A stretch of 34,745 bases of DNA from an uncultured Verrucomicrobiota bacterium (GCA_945483525.1 CALYRV010000006.1:1-34745), one strand, 5' to 3'. Positions 7,708-16,351 are shown, counted from the first letter of the stretch. The notes: a model not told the origin generated them from the sequence alone. Numbers and translations: made by a program.

Positions 7708-9375
7708 TCAACGCGAATTCTTCATTTCTCTTCCAAGCAAATCTTCAGCAAGCGCTCCAACGGCATCAAGCCCAGCCTCGTCAGCGGCAACCAGCAGATT
7801 ACGCAAGGCCGGAACGACATGCCGCTTAAACTGTGGCTGCCTAACCGACGCCAAACGCCCGTACGCGCCGAGACACTGACAAAGTCGCTGAACTGCCGCG
7901 AACGGAACGACCTTCACGAACTCCTCTCGCTTCGCGGTCTTTGCATAAAGCGCAATCAGCGCGGCACGATCCTTCTCCGAGAAATTGACATAGGGATCGT
8001 AGACAAGCGATGCAAGATCGTATGCCGCGGGACCCAGACGCATCCCCTGAAAATCGATGAAGCAGAGCTCACCGTTCTTCCAGAGGACGTTCGTGGACTG
8101 AAAATCCCTATGAACGAGAGCCTTTGGCTCAGCCTCAAGCATCTCAGCTACACCCTCGAGTTCCCTGCGGACCGCATCCGGCATCTCCATCCCGAAATAC
8201 GCCTTGAGGCAATACTTCTCGAACAGCATCCGCTCCCACTCCCACGTCTCGTCATCAAATGGCGGCAACAGATCCGGAAGACACTTCTCCGATCCGAGTG
8301 AATTGAACTTCACCAGCGTCTCGACCACCTTCGCATAATCGACGAGCGACATCTTCTTCTCAACGCCGGCGAACTCCATCGCCAGAGTCTTGATTTCCGG
8401 ACGGTCGAAGAGGATCTCCGGCACCGGAATCCCGTGGGCCTTGAGCCAACGCGAGTGCCCCGCATACTTGCCGTTCTCATCACGGTTGCCGTCATCATAC
8501 ATGACAATGATCTTCCCGCCCTCGCGGAAGAACACACGCTCGGAACCTCGGGCCCCGAGGAACTCAATAGCAGTCGCGGAATCTTGCGCAGACACAGCGC
8601 CCTGGCCGCCGGAGAGAGAAACAAGAACCTCCCTGACCTGGGGAATCGCATCAAAGGCGTTGTCCGCGCCGTCACGGTTGAGGTCGATGTAGCTCATGAT
8701 CGTACCAGCATCAGCCCAGTTCATCGAAGATGGAGCCAACGCCCTCACGAACTTCCCGTCCGCCATCGCCCGCTCGTACGCGGTGATGATCGAAGAGAAT
8801 CCTTCTGGTTCTACATAATCTAGGATCTCGGGCTTGAGAAGCGAGATGCCGGCGTAAGTGAAAGTACCCGGATAACCACGATCATCACTCTTCCAGTTAG
8901 TGACAAAGCCGCTTTCGGGCTCAACCTCGATAGTGCGCGGCCCCTGTTCGGTGACGATCGCCTCGGCGATGACGTCTTTACGCTCGGCAAAATCGTCGAA
9001 GCGGAATTGGAAACCGTCAATACCGTCCACCACGATATCTCCATTCACCAACAGAAATGGCTCGTTACCGATCCACTCGCGAAGAGGATTCAAAGCGCCG
9101 CCGTTACCGAGGATCTCCGGCTCGTAACTGACCTTGACCCGAATCTTCTCTCCACGCTCCTGGAACCTCTTGCGCAATTTGTCGGACCAAGAACGGATCT
9201 GCTCGTGAAGATGATGAGAATTGAATGCAAAATCATCAACACCCCATCCGCGAAGCAGATCCACCATGCGATCAAGCATCGTCACGCCCCAGACCGGCAT
9301 CAGCGGTTTGGGCGTAGCGCAAGTGAACGGCCGCAGCCGCGTCCCGTGCCCCGCCGCTAAAACAATCGCCTTCAT
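7708..9375 (-). CDS. MurU-AmgK-like fusion: sugar-1-phosphate nucleotidyltransferase plus sugar kinase
   Basis: The N-terminal part (residues 1 to about 230) is a nucleotidyltransferase with the signature LAAGHGTRLRPFT...PKPLMPV and a metal-binding aspartate in LLVNGDIVVDG. The C-terminal part (about 245-555) is an aminoglycoside phosphotransferase/choline-kinase fold, with catalytic loop HRDFQSTNVLW and metal loop IDFQGMRLGPAAYDLASLVYD. In Pseudomonas the separate proteins AmgK (anomeric MurNAc/GlcNAc kinase) and MurU (MurNAc-1-P uridylyltransferase) act in sequence in cell-wall recycling. A fusion in this order would do both steps. The substrate is an inference; a choline-type (LicC/LicA) or other sugar pathway remains possible. 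A heptamer array abuts the start codon and supplies an AAGGA immediately before the ATG. Confidence 0.85.
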   Translation of the reverse strand: MKAIVLAAGHGTRLRPFTCATPKPLMPVWGVTMLDRMVDLLRGWGVDDFAFNSHHLHEQIRSWSDKLRKRFQERGEKIRVKVSYEPEILGNGGALNPLREWIGNEPFLLVNGDIVVDGIDGFQFRFDDFAERKDVIAEAIVTEQGPRTIEVEPESGFVTNWKSDDRGYPGTFTYAGISLLKPEILDYVEPEGFSSIITAYERAMADGKFVRALAPSSMNWADAGTIMSYIDLNRDGADNAFDAIPQVREVLVSLSGGQGAVSAQDSATAIEFLGARGSERVFFREGGKIIVMYDDGNRDENGKYAGHSRWLKAHGIPVPEILFDRPEIKTLAMEFAGVEKKMSLVDYAKVVETLVKFNSLGSEKCLPDLLPPFDDETWEWERMLFEKYCLKAYFGMEMPDAVRRELEGVAEMLEAEPKALVHRDFQSTNVLWKNGELCFIDFQGMRLGPAAYDLASLVYDPYVNFSEKDRAALIALYAKTAKREEFVKVVPFAAVQRLCQCLGAYGRLASVRQPQFKRHVVPALRNLLVAADEAGLDAVGALAEDLLGREMKNSR

Positions 9376-9401
9376 TCCTTATTCCCAATTCCCCATTACC
9401 G
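9374..9401. repeat. Heptamer array at the junction of the 269-aa gene and the MurU-AmgK-like gene
   Basis: Four phased 7-base units with consensus ATTCCYN on the plus strand. They span the 20-base gap and touch both coding ends: the stop of the upstream gene at 9396 and the ATG of the next at 9375. Confidence 0.75.
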
Positions 9402-10205
9402 GTACACGCTGCGCTGACGCTGAGCGTGAACCTTCGGCTCCTCAAGGAAAAGCGAATACCACTGATCACCAATCTGCGAGTTGGAGAAATGCGTGACACG
9501 GTTGTTCATGAGATTGACGTGATTCGCCTTCAAAACTGCGTTGTCACTCTTCTTAAGCGCCTCGGTCAGCGCCTTGAACGCGCGATCGATCTCATTGCGC
9601 TGAACGAGAATCCAACTCCAGGTCGCAGCCAACAGCACATTACCATTATAGCGCAACCGACGAACACCCTTCTTGTAGACCTTCTCAATCTCATCACTCG
9701 AAGCATTGAGCATATACATGCGAGACATCTTGATCGCAACCATTGTCGGATCGACAAGTAGCGCCTTGGGCATAAGCTTGTCGACCACCTTGAACTCCTT
9801 AATCATCCAGTTAAGCTGCAATTTAGCCGTAGCCATCTGACGCTCGATCATCGGCACCCACCACTTATACTTGGCAAGCACGTCAACCTCCTTGAGCGCC
9901 TCCTTGACAAAGATCTTGGTATCCTCGAAGATCTCCTTCTGAGCTGCCTGGATCGAACCCGGCGGACGCATCTGCCAGCGCTGCATCTTAGCCTGCAGAC
10001 GCTTCTGCCCCGCAGCCAAGATGTTCTGCACGCCTTCCATATCGCGTTTAACGCGTTTCTGAATCAGAAATCCGAAGACGCCCTGAAACACGCCAAAACT
10101 CAAAACAGCGGCGAAGACACATCCACCGACACCCCAATCGAGGCCATAAAATGCCCCGCAATACCCACCGCCAGCGGCGGCAATCGCAAGAATTATCGTA
10201 ATCAT
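9396..10205 (-). CDS. Membrane-anchored helical-repeat protein of unknown function
   Basis: I do not recognise a named family. Residues 1 to about 50 contain two hydrophobic segments (IILAIAAAGGGYCGAFYGL and VFAAVLSFGVFQGVFGFLI) that should anchor it in the membrane. A basic, helical region follows. From about residue 170 onward, short helices resemble TPR-type repeats (SDEIEKVYKKGVRRLRYNGNVLLAATWSWILVQ written in shorter form: a helix pair after SSDEIEKVY). The gene starts a transcription unit. The TGATATAAT element lies so close that the predicted transcript begins on the A of the ATG, with no room for a ribosome-binding site. A scaffold or interaction role is possible but not demonstrated. 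Confidence 0.82.
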   Translation of the reverse strand: MITIILAIAAAGGGYCGAFYGLDWGVGGCVFAAVLSFGVFQGVFGFLIQKRVKRDMEGVQNILAAGQKRLQAKMQRWQMRPPGSIQAAQKEIFEDTKIFVKEALKEVDVLAKYKWWVPMIERQMATAKLQLNWMIKEFKVVDKLMPKALLVDPTMVAIKMSRMYMLNASSDEIEKVYKKGVRRLRYNGNVLLAATWSWILVQRNEIDRAFKALTEALKKSDNAVLKANHVNLMNNRVTHFSNSQIGDQWYSLFLEEPKVHAQRQRSVYR

Positions 10206-10211
10206 GCCAAT

Positions 10212-10220
10212 ATTATATCA
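10212..10220 (-). promoter_or_regulatory. Extended -10 promoter of the 269-aa gene (leaderless)
   Basis: TGATATAAT, a perfect extended -10. Seven bases past the TATAAT falls on 10205, the first base of the start codon, which predicts a leaderless mRNA. No -35 hexamer is evident. Confidence 0.7.
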
Positions 10221-10248
10221 TAATACGGCATGAAGGGATGACGAAATC

Positions 10249-11520
10249 TCACAGACCGATTCGCCTGACCGCCGCCAGCAGCCTGTCCTTCGCATCCGAC
10301 GCCGCCGGCCACCCGTCGTAGCCGTTGTCGTCACCGCCCTTCTCGTAGACCACCCTCCCGTCGATGACCGTCTTCACGACGTCACTTGCGTGCATGGAAT
10401 TGACGACGAGACTGGGGATATCGAGCATGGGCGTTAGGTGGATGCGGTCGAGATCGACGACGCAGAAGTCCGCCTGCTTGCCCACGGCGATCTCGCCCGT
10501 GTCTTCCATTCCCAGCGCCTTGGCTCCGTTCCTGGTAGCCATGTCGATCACATCCCACGCCGGCAGCACCGTCGGATCTTTCGCCAGTCCCTTGTGGATC
10601 AACGAGGCGAGATGCATCTCCTCGAACATGTCGAGATTGTCATTCGACGCGCAGCCGTCCGTGCCGAGCGCCACGTTGACGCCGAGCTCCATCGCCCGAA
10701 CGACCCGCGCGAAACCACTGCCGAGCTTCATGTTGCTCGTCGGATTGTGGACGAGCGAAACGCCCTTCTCCGCCATGATCCGGAAATCGTCGTCCGTACA
10801 CCACACGCAATGCGCGGCGTAGCCGCCGTGATCAAGGAGGCCGGTCGAGGCGAGATATGCGATCGGAGTCTTCCCGTGTCTTTCGATGCACTCGCGGTGC
10901 TCCTTCTCCGTTTCCGAGACATGCACGTGCAGGGGACGCTTCAGCTCCCTGTTGGCTTCGGCCAGTCCGCGGCAAAACGCCTCGTCCGTCAGATACTCGG
11001 AGTGAATGCAGATGTCTTCGTGCACATCCCCCTTGACCTCGCGGTCAATCCATTCGTTCCAGCTCCGGCAGGAGCCGATGCAGTCCTCCAGTCGTCCCGG
11101 AACGAAGTTAAGTCCGACGCGGCAGATGCGGCCTTTCATCCCCGCCTCCAGCAACGCCACGCCCGTCTCTCCGGGGAAGTCATACATGTCAGCGACGCAG
11201 GTCGTGCCGCCAGCGAGCATCTCCATGATACCCCAGACGGCACCAGCGCGGACGTCTTCCGGCGTCATCTTCGCCTCGACCGGGAAGATAGCCTCCTCCA
11301 GCCAGCGCTGCAAGGGCAGTCCGCCGCCCAGTCCCCGCACCAGCGTCATCGCCGTGTGACCGTGACAGTTGATCAGTCCGGGAAGGACGAGTAGGTTGGA
11401 GGACGAGGTTGAAGGTTGAGGTTGAGAATGGATTGCGGTAATCCTTCCGCCTTCAAACTCAATGCTGCCGAAGCCAATCTTGTGACCCGGCAGCACCATG
11501 TAGACGTTCTCGAACTTCAT
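10249..11520 (-). CDS. mtaD: 5-methylthioadenosine/S-adenosylhomocysteine deaminase family amidohydrolase
   Basis: Metal-dependent amidohydrolase of the MtaD/DadD/TrzA group. It probably deaminates S-adenosylhomocysteine, methylthioadenosine or 5'-deoxyadenosine in nucleoside salvage. Metal and active-site motifs appear in order: NCHGHTAM (about residues 52-59), HVHVSETEKEH, AHCVW, HNPTSNMKLGSG and GTDGCASNDNLDM. The 423-residue length is typical. I chose the ATG at 11520 (MKFENVYMV) because the reading frame further upstream lies inside asd out of frame and has no family similarity. The start is 5 bases after the asd stop. Residues about 33-43 (QPQPSTSSS) come from a repeat array and are not conserved in the family. 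Exact substrate specificity cannot be settled by motif. Confidence 0.92.
   Translation of the reverse strand: MKFENVYMVLPGHKIGFGSIEFEGGRITAIHSQPQPSTSSSNLLVLPGLINCHGHTAMTLVRGLGGGLPLQRWLEEAIFPVEAKMTPEDVRAGAVWGIMEMLAGGTTCVADMYDFPGETGVALLEAGMKGRICRVGLNFVPGRLEDCIGSCRSWNEWIDREVKGDVHEDICIHSEYLTDEAFCRGLAEANRELKRPLHVHVSETEKEHRECIERHGKTPIAYLASTGLLDHGGYAAHCVWCTDDDFRIMAEKGVSLVHNPTSNMKLGSGFARVVRAMELGVNVALGTDGCASNDNLDMFEEMHLASLIHKGLAKDPTVLPAWDVIDMATRNGAKALGMEDTGEIAVGKQADFCVVDLDRIHLTPMLDIPSLVVNSMHASDVVKTVIDGRVVYEKGGDDNGYDGWPAASDAKDRLLAAVRRIGL
11393..11424. repeat. AGGTTG-type 6/7-base array inside the MTA/SAH deaminase gene
   Basis: Five units of AGGTTG, AGGACG or AGGTTGR on the plus strand with lengths 7, 6, 7, 6, 6. 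It encodes a low-complexity Pro/Gln/Ser stretch between the first strands and the HGH metal-binding loop. Confidence 0.75.
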
Positions 11521-11525
11521 TTCGC

Positions 11526-12539
11526 TCAGACGAGTCCGCGCTTGATGAGGTGTTCGGCGATCTCGACCGCGTTGAGCGCGGCGCCGCGTAGGAGCTGGTC
11601 GCCCGAAACGAACATCTCGAGCCCCTTCTTGTCGTCGCGGCTGATGTCCTGACGGATACGTCCCGCGAGCACGTCGTACTTCGCGGTCGCGTCGAGAGGC
11701 ATCGGATACCCGCCGTTCAGCGGATCGTCCACGACCTTGACGCCCTCGCACTTCGCGAGCACCTCGCGGGCCATCTCTGGAGTGACCTCCTTCTCAAACT
11801 CGAGATTGAGCGACTCGGAGTGGGCGCGGGCGATCGGCACGCGCACGCAGGTGCAGGAGAGCTTAAGCTCGGGATGATGGAGCATCTTGCGCGCCTCGTT
11901 GCGCATCTTGAGCTCCTCAAGCGTATACCAGTTCTCCTGATCGAACTTGTCGATGTGCGGGATCAGGTTGTACATCAGCTGATGCTGGAACGCCTTGACG
12001 GTCAGCGGTTCGCCCTTCGCATAGGCGTGAATCTGATCCTCGAGCTCGTTGAGACCGGGGGCGCCGGCGCCGGAGGCGGCCTGATAGGTCGAGGCGACGA
12101 GGCGCTTCAATCCGAACGCCTTGTGCAGCGGCGCGACCGCCTCGAGCATGATCGCGGTCGTGCAGTTAGGATTCGCGATCACGCCCTTATTCCAGTCGAG
12201 ATCCTCGGGATTGACCTGCGGGACAACCAACGGCACCTCGGGATCCTGGCGGAACGCACGGGAATTGTCGATCATCTTCGCACCGGCCGCGACCACCGCG
12301 TCCTTGAGTTCAATCGCAACATCCGTCTTGCCCGCAAAGAGGACGATGTCGAGTCCTTTGAAGGAATCCTTGTCGGCCTTGAGCACGTGATACGTTTCGC
12401 CGAGGATCTCCTCATCGCGTTCACGCGAAGCGAACACCTGCACCGGACCCGCAAGCGGAAAATTCCGCTCTTTGAGGACCTTGATCATTTCCGTTCCGAC
12501 GGCGCCGACGCCGACCAAACCGACCTTGTACTGTTTCAT
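11526..12539 (-). CDS. asd: Aspartate-semialdehyde dehydrogenase
   Basis: Reduces aspartyl phosphate to aspartate semialdehyde with NADPH, feeding lysine/diaminopimelate, threonine and methionine synthesis. The N-terminus has the Rossmann motif VGLVGVGAVGTEM. The catalytic cysteine is in ANPNCTTA (about residue 127). The segment STYQAASGAGAPGLNEL and a later RVPIARAHSESLNLEFE are typical of the bacterial enzyme. I chose the ATG at 12539 because it has an AAAGGAGT ribosome-binding site at 7-base spacing. A longer frame runs up from there, but its extra residues are encoded by the intergenic repeat array. The 337-residue length fits the family. It shares a unit with lepA upstream and the MTA/SAH deaminase downstream. 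Confidence 0.96.
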   Translation of the reverse strand: MKQYKVGLVGVGAVGTEMIKVLKERNFPLAGPVQVFASRERDEEILGETYHVLKADKDSFKGLDIVLFAGKTDVAIELKDAVVAAGAKMIDNSRAFRQDPEVPLVVPQVNPEDLDWNKGVIANPNCTTAIMLEAVAPLHKAFGLKRLVASTYQAASGAGAPGLNELEDQIHAYAKGEPLTVKAFQHQLMYNLIPHIDKFDQENWYTLEELKMRNEARKMLHHPELKLSCTCVRVPIARAHSESLNLEFEKEVTPEMAREVLAKCEGVKVVDDPLNGGYPMPLDATAKYDVLAGRIRQDISRDDKKGLEMFVSGDQLLRGAALNAVEIAEHLIKRGLV

Positions 12540-12561
12540 TCGTTTACTCCTTTGAAATCTC

Positions 12562-12589
12562 GCGGTTCGCGATTCGTTGTTCGTCACTT
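12562..12589. repeat. Heptamer array between lepA and asd
   Basis: Four phased 7-base units (GCGGTTC, GCGATTC and two diverged units) fill most of the gap between the lepA stop at 12584 and the asd start, running into the last lepA codons. Confidence 0.65.
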
Positions 12590-14395
12590 CTCTTTGATCG
12601 TTCCTTTAAGCACGGCGATGAAGGCGCTCTGAGGGACATTCACATGGCCGAACTCCTTCATCCGCGCCTTACCGCGCTTCTGCTTCTCGAGAACCTTCAT
12701 TTTACGCGTCACGTCACCGCCGTAGAGCTTCGCCAAGACGTCCTTGCGGAACGGCTTTATGTCCTCTCGTGCAATAATCTCCTTGCCGATTGCCGCCTGC
12801 ACCGGAATCTTGAACTGATGCGGAGGAATCGTCTCGGAGAGCGCCTTGCACATCTGCTGTCCGCGCGCGCGCGCCTTCTCGCGGTGAACCATCGTCGCGA
12901 ACGCGTCGACCGTCTCGCCGTTAAGCAGGATGTCCATCTTCACAATGTCGCTCACCTGGTATCCGTTCGGTTCGTAGTCCATCGAGGCGTACCCGTGCGA
13001 AACCGATTTGAGCGTGTCGTGGAAGTCGATCAGGATCTCGTTGAGCGGCAGCATGCAGTGCAACATCACGCGCTTCGCGTCGATCGTCTCGGTGCCCTCC
13101 ACCAGACCACGGCGGTCCATGACGATGCGCATCACGTCGCCGATCGACTCGGAAGGCGTGATGATACGCGCCTTGAGGATCGGCTCCGAGATCGTGTCGA
13201 GGGCGGACGGATCGGGCATCTGGAGCGGATTGTCGAGATCCTTCTCCTCACCGTTCTTGAGCTTGAGCTTGTAGACGACGCCTGGCGAGGTCGAGATAAT
13301 GTCGAGACCGAACTCGCGGCGGAGACGCTCCTGGACGATCTCCATATGGAGGAGCCCGAGGAAGCCGCAACGGAACCCGAAGCCGAGCGCAAGCGAGGAC
13401 TCATGATGGAATGTGAATGCGGCGTCGTTGAGATGCAGCTTCTCTAGTCCGGCGGAGACCTTTGGAAATTCGTCCGTCGACATCGGATAAATGCCGCAGA
13501 AGACCGTCGGTCTGATATCCTGGAAGCCGGGTAGCGGCTCGGTAGCACCGAGCCTGGAGGTCGTCACGGTATCGCCGATCTTGATCTCGCTTGGATCCTT
13601 GACCGTGCCGACAATATAGCCGACCTCGCCGGCGGAAAGGAAAGTGACGGGCTTCTTCGTCGGCGAGAAGATGCCGACCTCGTGAACCGTCGTGGAAACG
13701 CCGGACCCCATGAACTTCACGTTCGTGCCGGCCGAAAGCGCGCCATCGATGACGCGCACATAGGTGATCACGCCGCGGAACTCGTCGAAGACCGAATCGA
13801 AGACGAGCGCACGGAGCGGCGCGTCGGTGCCCTTCGTCTCCGGCGGCGGGATGCGGTTGACGATCGCCTCGAGGACGTCGGGACACCCTACGCCGGTCTT
13901 GGCGGAGACAAGCAGCGGCTCGTCCATCGGAATCGCCAGGATATCCTCGATTTCGCGCGAGACCTCCTTAACGTCCGCCCCCGGCAGATCAACCTTATTG
14001 AGCACCGGCACGATCTCGAGCTTCGCATCCTGCGCGAAATAGGTGTTGGCAACGGTCTGCGCCTCCACACCCTGCGCGGCATCCACCACCAGTATCGCAC
14101 CTTCACAAGCACCCATCGAACGACTCACCTCGTAGGCAAAGTCAACGTGGCCGGGAGTGTCGAGAAGATTGAAAAGATAGGTTTTACCGTCTTTAGCCTC
14201 ATAATGCATCGAAACGGGATGACTCTTGATCGTAATGCCGCGTTCACGCTCCAGATCCATGGCATCCAGGGTCTGTTCCTTAAGCTCGCGCTGAGAAATC
14301 GCATGGGTAAGCTCGAGAATACGATCACTCAACGTGGTCTTACCATGGTCCACGTGCGCGATAATGCAGAAGTTACGAATGTGATCTAGGGTCAT
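12584..14395 (-). CDS. lepA: Elongation factor 4 (LepA)
   Basis: Ribosome-associated GTPase of the EF-G family that affects translation initiation and back-translocation. GTPase motifs are intact: AHVDHGKTTLSDR (G1), DTPGHVDF (G3) and NKVDLPGAD (G4). The rest follows the LepA layout, ending in the LepA-specific C-terminal domain with basic segments such as RKMKVLEKQKRGKARMK. The 603-residue length is standard. The gene is the first of a unit. An extended -10 element lies so near the ATG at 14395 that the predicted 5' leader is about 4 bases and no ribosome-binding site fits. Identification is secure. Confidence 0.97.
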   Translation of the reverse strand: MTLDHIRNFCIIAHVDHGKTTLSDRILELTHAISQRELKEQTLDAMDLERERGITIKSHPVSMHYEAKDGKTYLFNLLDTPGHVDFAYEVSRSMGACEGAILVVDAAQGVEAQTVANTYFAQDAKLEIVPVLNKVDLPGADVKEVSREIEDILAIPMDEPLLVSAKTGVGCPDVLEAIVNRIPPPETKGTDAPLRALVFDSVFDEFRGVITYVRVIDGALSAGTNVKFMGSGVSTTVHEVGIFSPTKKPVTFLSAGEVGYIVGTVKDPSEIKIGDTVTTSRLGATEPLPGFQDIRPTVFCGIYPMSTDEFPKVSAGLEKLHLNDAAFTFHHESSLALGFGFRCGFLGLLHMEIVQERLRREFGLDIISTSPGVVYKLKLKNGEEKDLDNPLQMPDPSALDTISEPILKARIITPSESIGDVMRIVMDRRGLVEGTETIDAKRVMLHCMLPLNEILIDFHDTLKSVSHGYASMDYEPNGYQVSDIVKMDILLNGETVDAFATMVHREKARARGQQMCKALSETIPPHQFKIPVQAAIGKEIIAREDIKPFRKDVLAKLYGGDVTRKMKVLEKQKRGKARMKEFGHVNVPQSAFIAVLKGTIKEK

Positions 14396-14405
14396 TTAGC
14401 GGCAT

Positions 14406-14414
14406 ATTATATCA
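14406..14414 (-). promoter_or_regulatory. Extended -10 promoter of lepA (near-leaderless)
   Basis: TGATATAAT preceded by a T run. The predicted start is near 14399, about 4 bases before the ATG. A perfect 7-bp inverted repeat (TAGCGGC/GCCGCTA, at 14397-14403 and 14422-14428) flanks the element. Confidence 0.7.
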
Positions 14415-14425
14415 AAAATCCGCCG

Positions 14426-15283
14426 CTATCGCAGGCTGGCAAGAGCCTGACGGAGCTGCTCGTCGGCAACGGACGAATTGGGCTCAAGTACTAAATGTTC
14501 ACATTTCTCCATCATCGGCTTAAACAACTCGAAATTAATGTCGCCATCTCCGGGTGCCAGATGATCGTCACCACCCTTCGAATCATTAAGATGCATCCCG
14601 ACAGGCACATACTCATCATTCGGACTTTCCCACCGCAATTCCTCATTCCTAACACCGACTTCCTCATTCATCCTCGCGTACCAGTGCCCCGTATCGAACC
14701 AGGGGCGCACCCAGTCGCCAGTTACTTCACCGACTTCGAAAAGATTCGGGAACCCTTCTGGATAGGGAAGATTCTCGAGCCCGAGCTTAACATGATACTT
14801 CTCAAGTTCCGGCACCAACGTTTCAAGTTCCTGCTTCAGGATGTCGATCATCATCCTGCCGCGCTTGACACGATTCTTTTCTAGCGGACCCTTCGCGAAG
14901 CGAATCGGCAACAACCGAGTGAACAGAGACTCTCTACAAACACGTCCGGCATGCAGAACCAAAGCCGTCGCCCCCATTTCGGCGGCGAAGGCGATGTTGC
15001 GGCGGATCATGATCTGCGCCATCTTGCGCATCTCCTCATCGAACGACGCGAGCTGATAGAGCTCTGGATAGCCGTTTGGTGCGGAGATCGGAACGGGGCA
15101 GAACGCGTGAACGCTACGAACCGGAATCCTGTCCAGGCGTGCCTTGAATCCGGCAACCTGCCGGACCGTCGTGTGGAACCCGAGCTCGAGTCCGTCAAAC
15201 CCCAACTCCATCGCCTTGTCAGCAATCTCCTCTCCGAACTCAAAACGACGGTTGCACCAGTTCGTGGAAAGCGAGAACTTCAT
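14426..15283 (-). CDS. Sugar phosphate isomerase/epimerase-like TIM-barrel protein
   Basis: Belongs to the xylose isomerase-like TIM-barrel superfamily that includes endonuclease IV and many sugar isomerases. The substrate is unknown. Expected metal-binding positions are visible: a glutamate in VKLGLENLPYPEG, an aspartate/histidine pair in WFDTGHWYARM, HLNDSKGGDDH with a following Asp-rich turn, and a C-terminal glutamate in LVLEPNSS. The ATG at 15283 (MKFSLSTNW) overlaps the M24 peptidase stop by ATGA and has a GAGGTG ribosome-binding site. Residues about 204-215 (NEEVGVRNEELR) are encoded by a heptamer array directly after the DTGHW motif. The 285-residue length is typical of the superfamily. 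Confidence 0.85.
   Translation of the reverse strand: MKFSLSTNWCNRRFEFGEEIADKAMELGFDGLELGFHTTVRQVAGFKARLDRIPVRSVHAFCPVPISAPNGYPELYQLASFDEEMRKMAQIMIRRNIAFAAEMGATALVLHAGRVCRESLFTRLLPIRFAKGPLEKNRVKRGRMMIDILKQELETLVPELEKYHVKLGLENLPYPEGFPNLFEVGEVTGDWVRPWFDTGHWYARMNEEVGVRNEELRWESPNDEYVPVGMHLNDSKGGDDHLAPGDGDINFELFKPMMEKCEHLVLEPNSSVADEQLRQALASLR
14637..14671. repeat. Heptamer array inside the sugar isomerase-like gene
   Basis: Five phased 7-base units with plus-strand consensus MATTCCT, one of them AACACCG. It shares unit types with the array at 30679-30713, including an adjacent AACACCG. Confidence 0.8.
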
Positions 15284-16287
15284 CTTGATAACACCTCGCA
15301 TCCGTCTTCGGTAATGAGGATCAGGTCTTCAATGCGAACACCAAGATTGCCCTCAAGATAGATTCCTGGCTCGATCGTCACTAGCATCCCTGGTTTCAGG
15401 ATCCAGTCGGACTTCGTCGACACATTAGGCGCCTCGTGGATTTCGAGTCCGACACCGTGCCCGAGCGAATGCCCGAAACACTTTCCGAATCCGCCCCTCC
15501 GGATCACATCTCGCGCCACCTTGTCGAGCGCCTTCCCGCTGATTCCGGGACGCGCCGCAGCAATGGCGGCATCATGTGCCTCCTTCACCAGGTTGTACAC
15601 GCGACGATACGCGGAGCTCATCCGCTTCGGCAGGACGTTCCGCGTCAAATCACTACAGTAGCCGCCGAGTTTCACGCCCATGTCAATCAGCACCGGCTCA
15701 CGTCCGTTCCACACGGTATCATCAGGCACATGATGACATTCCGCGGCATTCTTCCCGACGCAAACAATCGTCTCGAACGCCTCGCCTTCGCCACGCTCGA
15801 CCATCATCATCTTGATGATTGCAGCCATCCGCTGCTCAGTCATGCCAGGGCGGAAACTCTTCACCGCGTCTTCGTAAATATCGCAATCAAGTCGCTCCGC
15901 CGCCCGTAGCTTCTCAATTTCCTCCGCCGTCTTCACCGCCCTGATCTCCAGCAGATCATTCGCAATGTCAATGAACATCGCCTTCGGCGCAAACTTCTCA
16001 AACCGCAGGTAACGCGAATGCGGTATGAAGCCTTCATAACCGATACGTTTGCCGGAAAAAGCGAATCGCCTGATATCGACGACCTTGAGTCCGCGGCACT
16101 TCCGCCGCGCTTCGGGAGCGTAACGGAAATCCGTGAATAATGAAAAATTATAACTACAGGACGAAGAACTGCGGCGGTCGTTTTTTTTGGCAACGACCAG
16201 AATTCCGTTATCACACGAAAAGCCGACGAGCGCCTGAAGGTTCGCCTCGCCGCACACGACGAGCGAATCCAGTTTCCGCTTCTTCAT
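15280..16287 (-). CDS. pepP: M24B family metallopeptidase (Xaa-Pro aminopeptidase/dipeptidase)
   Basis: Cytoplasmic dinuclear metallopeptidase of the pita-bread fold that removes an N-terminal residue preceding proline. An N-terminal creatinase-like domain (residues 1 to about 105) is followed by the catalytic domain. The five metal ligands are visible: two aspartates in LIDMGVKLGGYCSDLTR, a histidine in GHSLGHGVGLEIHEAP, and glutamates in VTIEPGIYLEG and GVRIEDLIL. I prefer the ATG at 16287 (MKKRKLDSL). The longer frame to 16335 runs through a repeat array. No strong ribosome-binding site is seen. The short N-terminal domain is typical of small Xaa-Pro peptidases, so aminopeptidase versus dipeptidase is uncertain. 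Confidence 0.9.
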   Translation of the reverse strand: MKKRKLDSLVVCGEANLQALVGFSCDNGILVVAKKNDRRSSSSCSYNFSLFTDFRYAPEARRKCRGLKVVDIRRFAFSGKRIGYEGFIPHSRYLRFEKFAPKAMFIDIANDLLEIRAVKTAEEIEKLRAAERLDCDIYEDAVKSFRPGMTEQRMAAIIKMMMVERGEGEAFETIVCVGKNAAECHHVPDDTVWNGREPVLIDMGVKLGGYCSDLTRNVLPKRMSSAYRRVYNLVKEAHDAAIAAARPGISGKALDKVARDVIRRGGFGKCFGHSLGHGVGLEIHEAPNVSTKSDWILKPGMLVTIEPGIYLEGNLGVRIEDLILITEDGCEVLSR

Positions 16288-16302
16288 CAGGTTTTCAACA
16301 CC

Positions 16303-16351
16303 ACAACTGTTCACTGGTCGCGACTCCCCGTTCACTGCTCACTGATCACTT
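16303..16351. repeat. Heptamer array between the terminal prepilin gene and the M24 peptidase gene
   Basis: Seven phased 7-base units with plus-strand consensus NTCACTG; two units are diverged. It begins with ACAACTG, as the array at 21690 does. It covers the prepilin stop codon (16346) and most of the gap to the peptidase start. Confidence 0.82.

Noticed and set aside
11521..11751. Upstream extension of the deaminase reading frame (Arg-rich)
   Set aside because: It overlaps asd in another frame, has no family similarity, and its composition is that of an antisense or shifted frame.
12540..12587. Longer asd start (GTG at 12587)
   Set aside because: The extra 16 residues are coded mostly by the repeat array, whereas the ATG at 12539 has an excellent ribosome-binding site and begins the Rossmann motif.
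16132..16170. A further heptamer-like stretch inside the M24 peptidase gene (Ser-rich NDRRSSSSCSYN)
   Set aside because: The units are too diverged to phase confidently by eye, though the peptide is an unusual insertion between strands.
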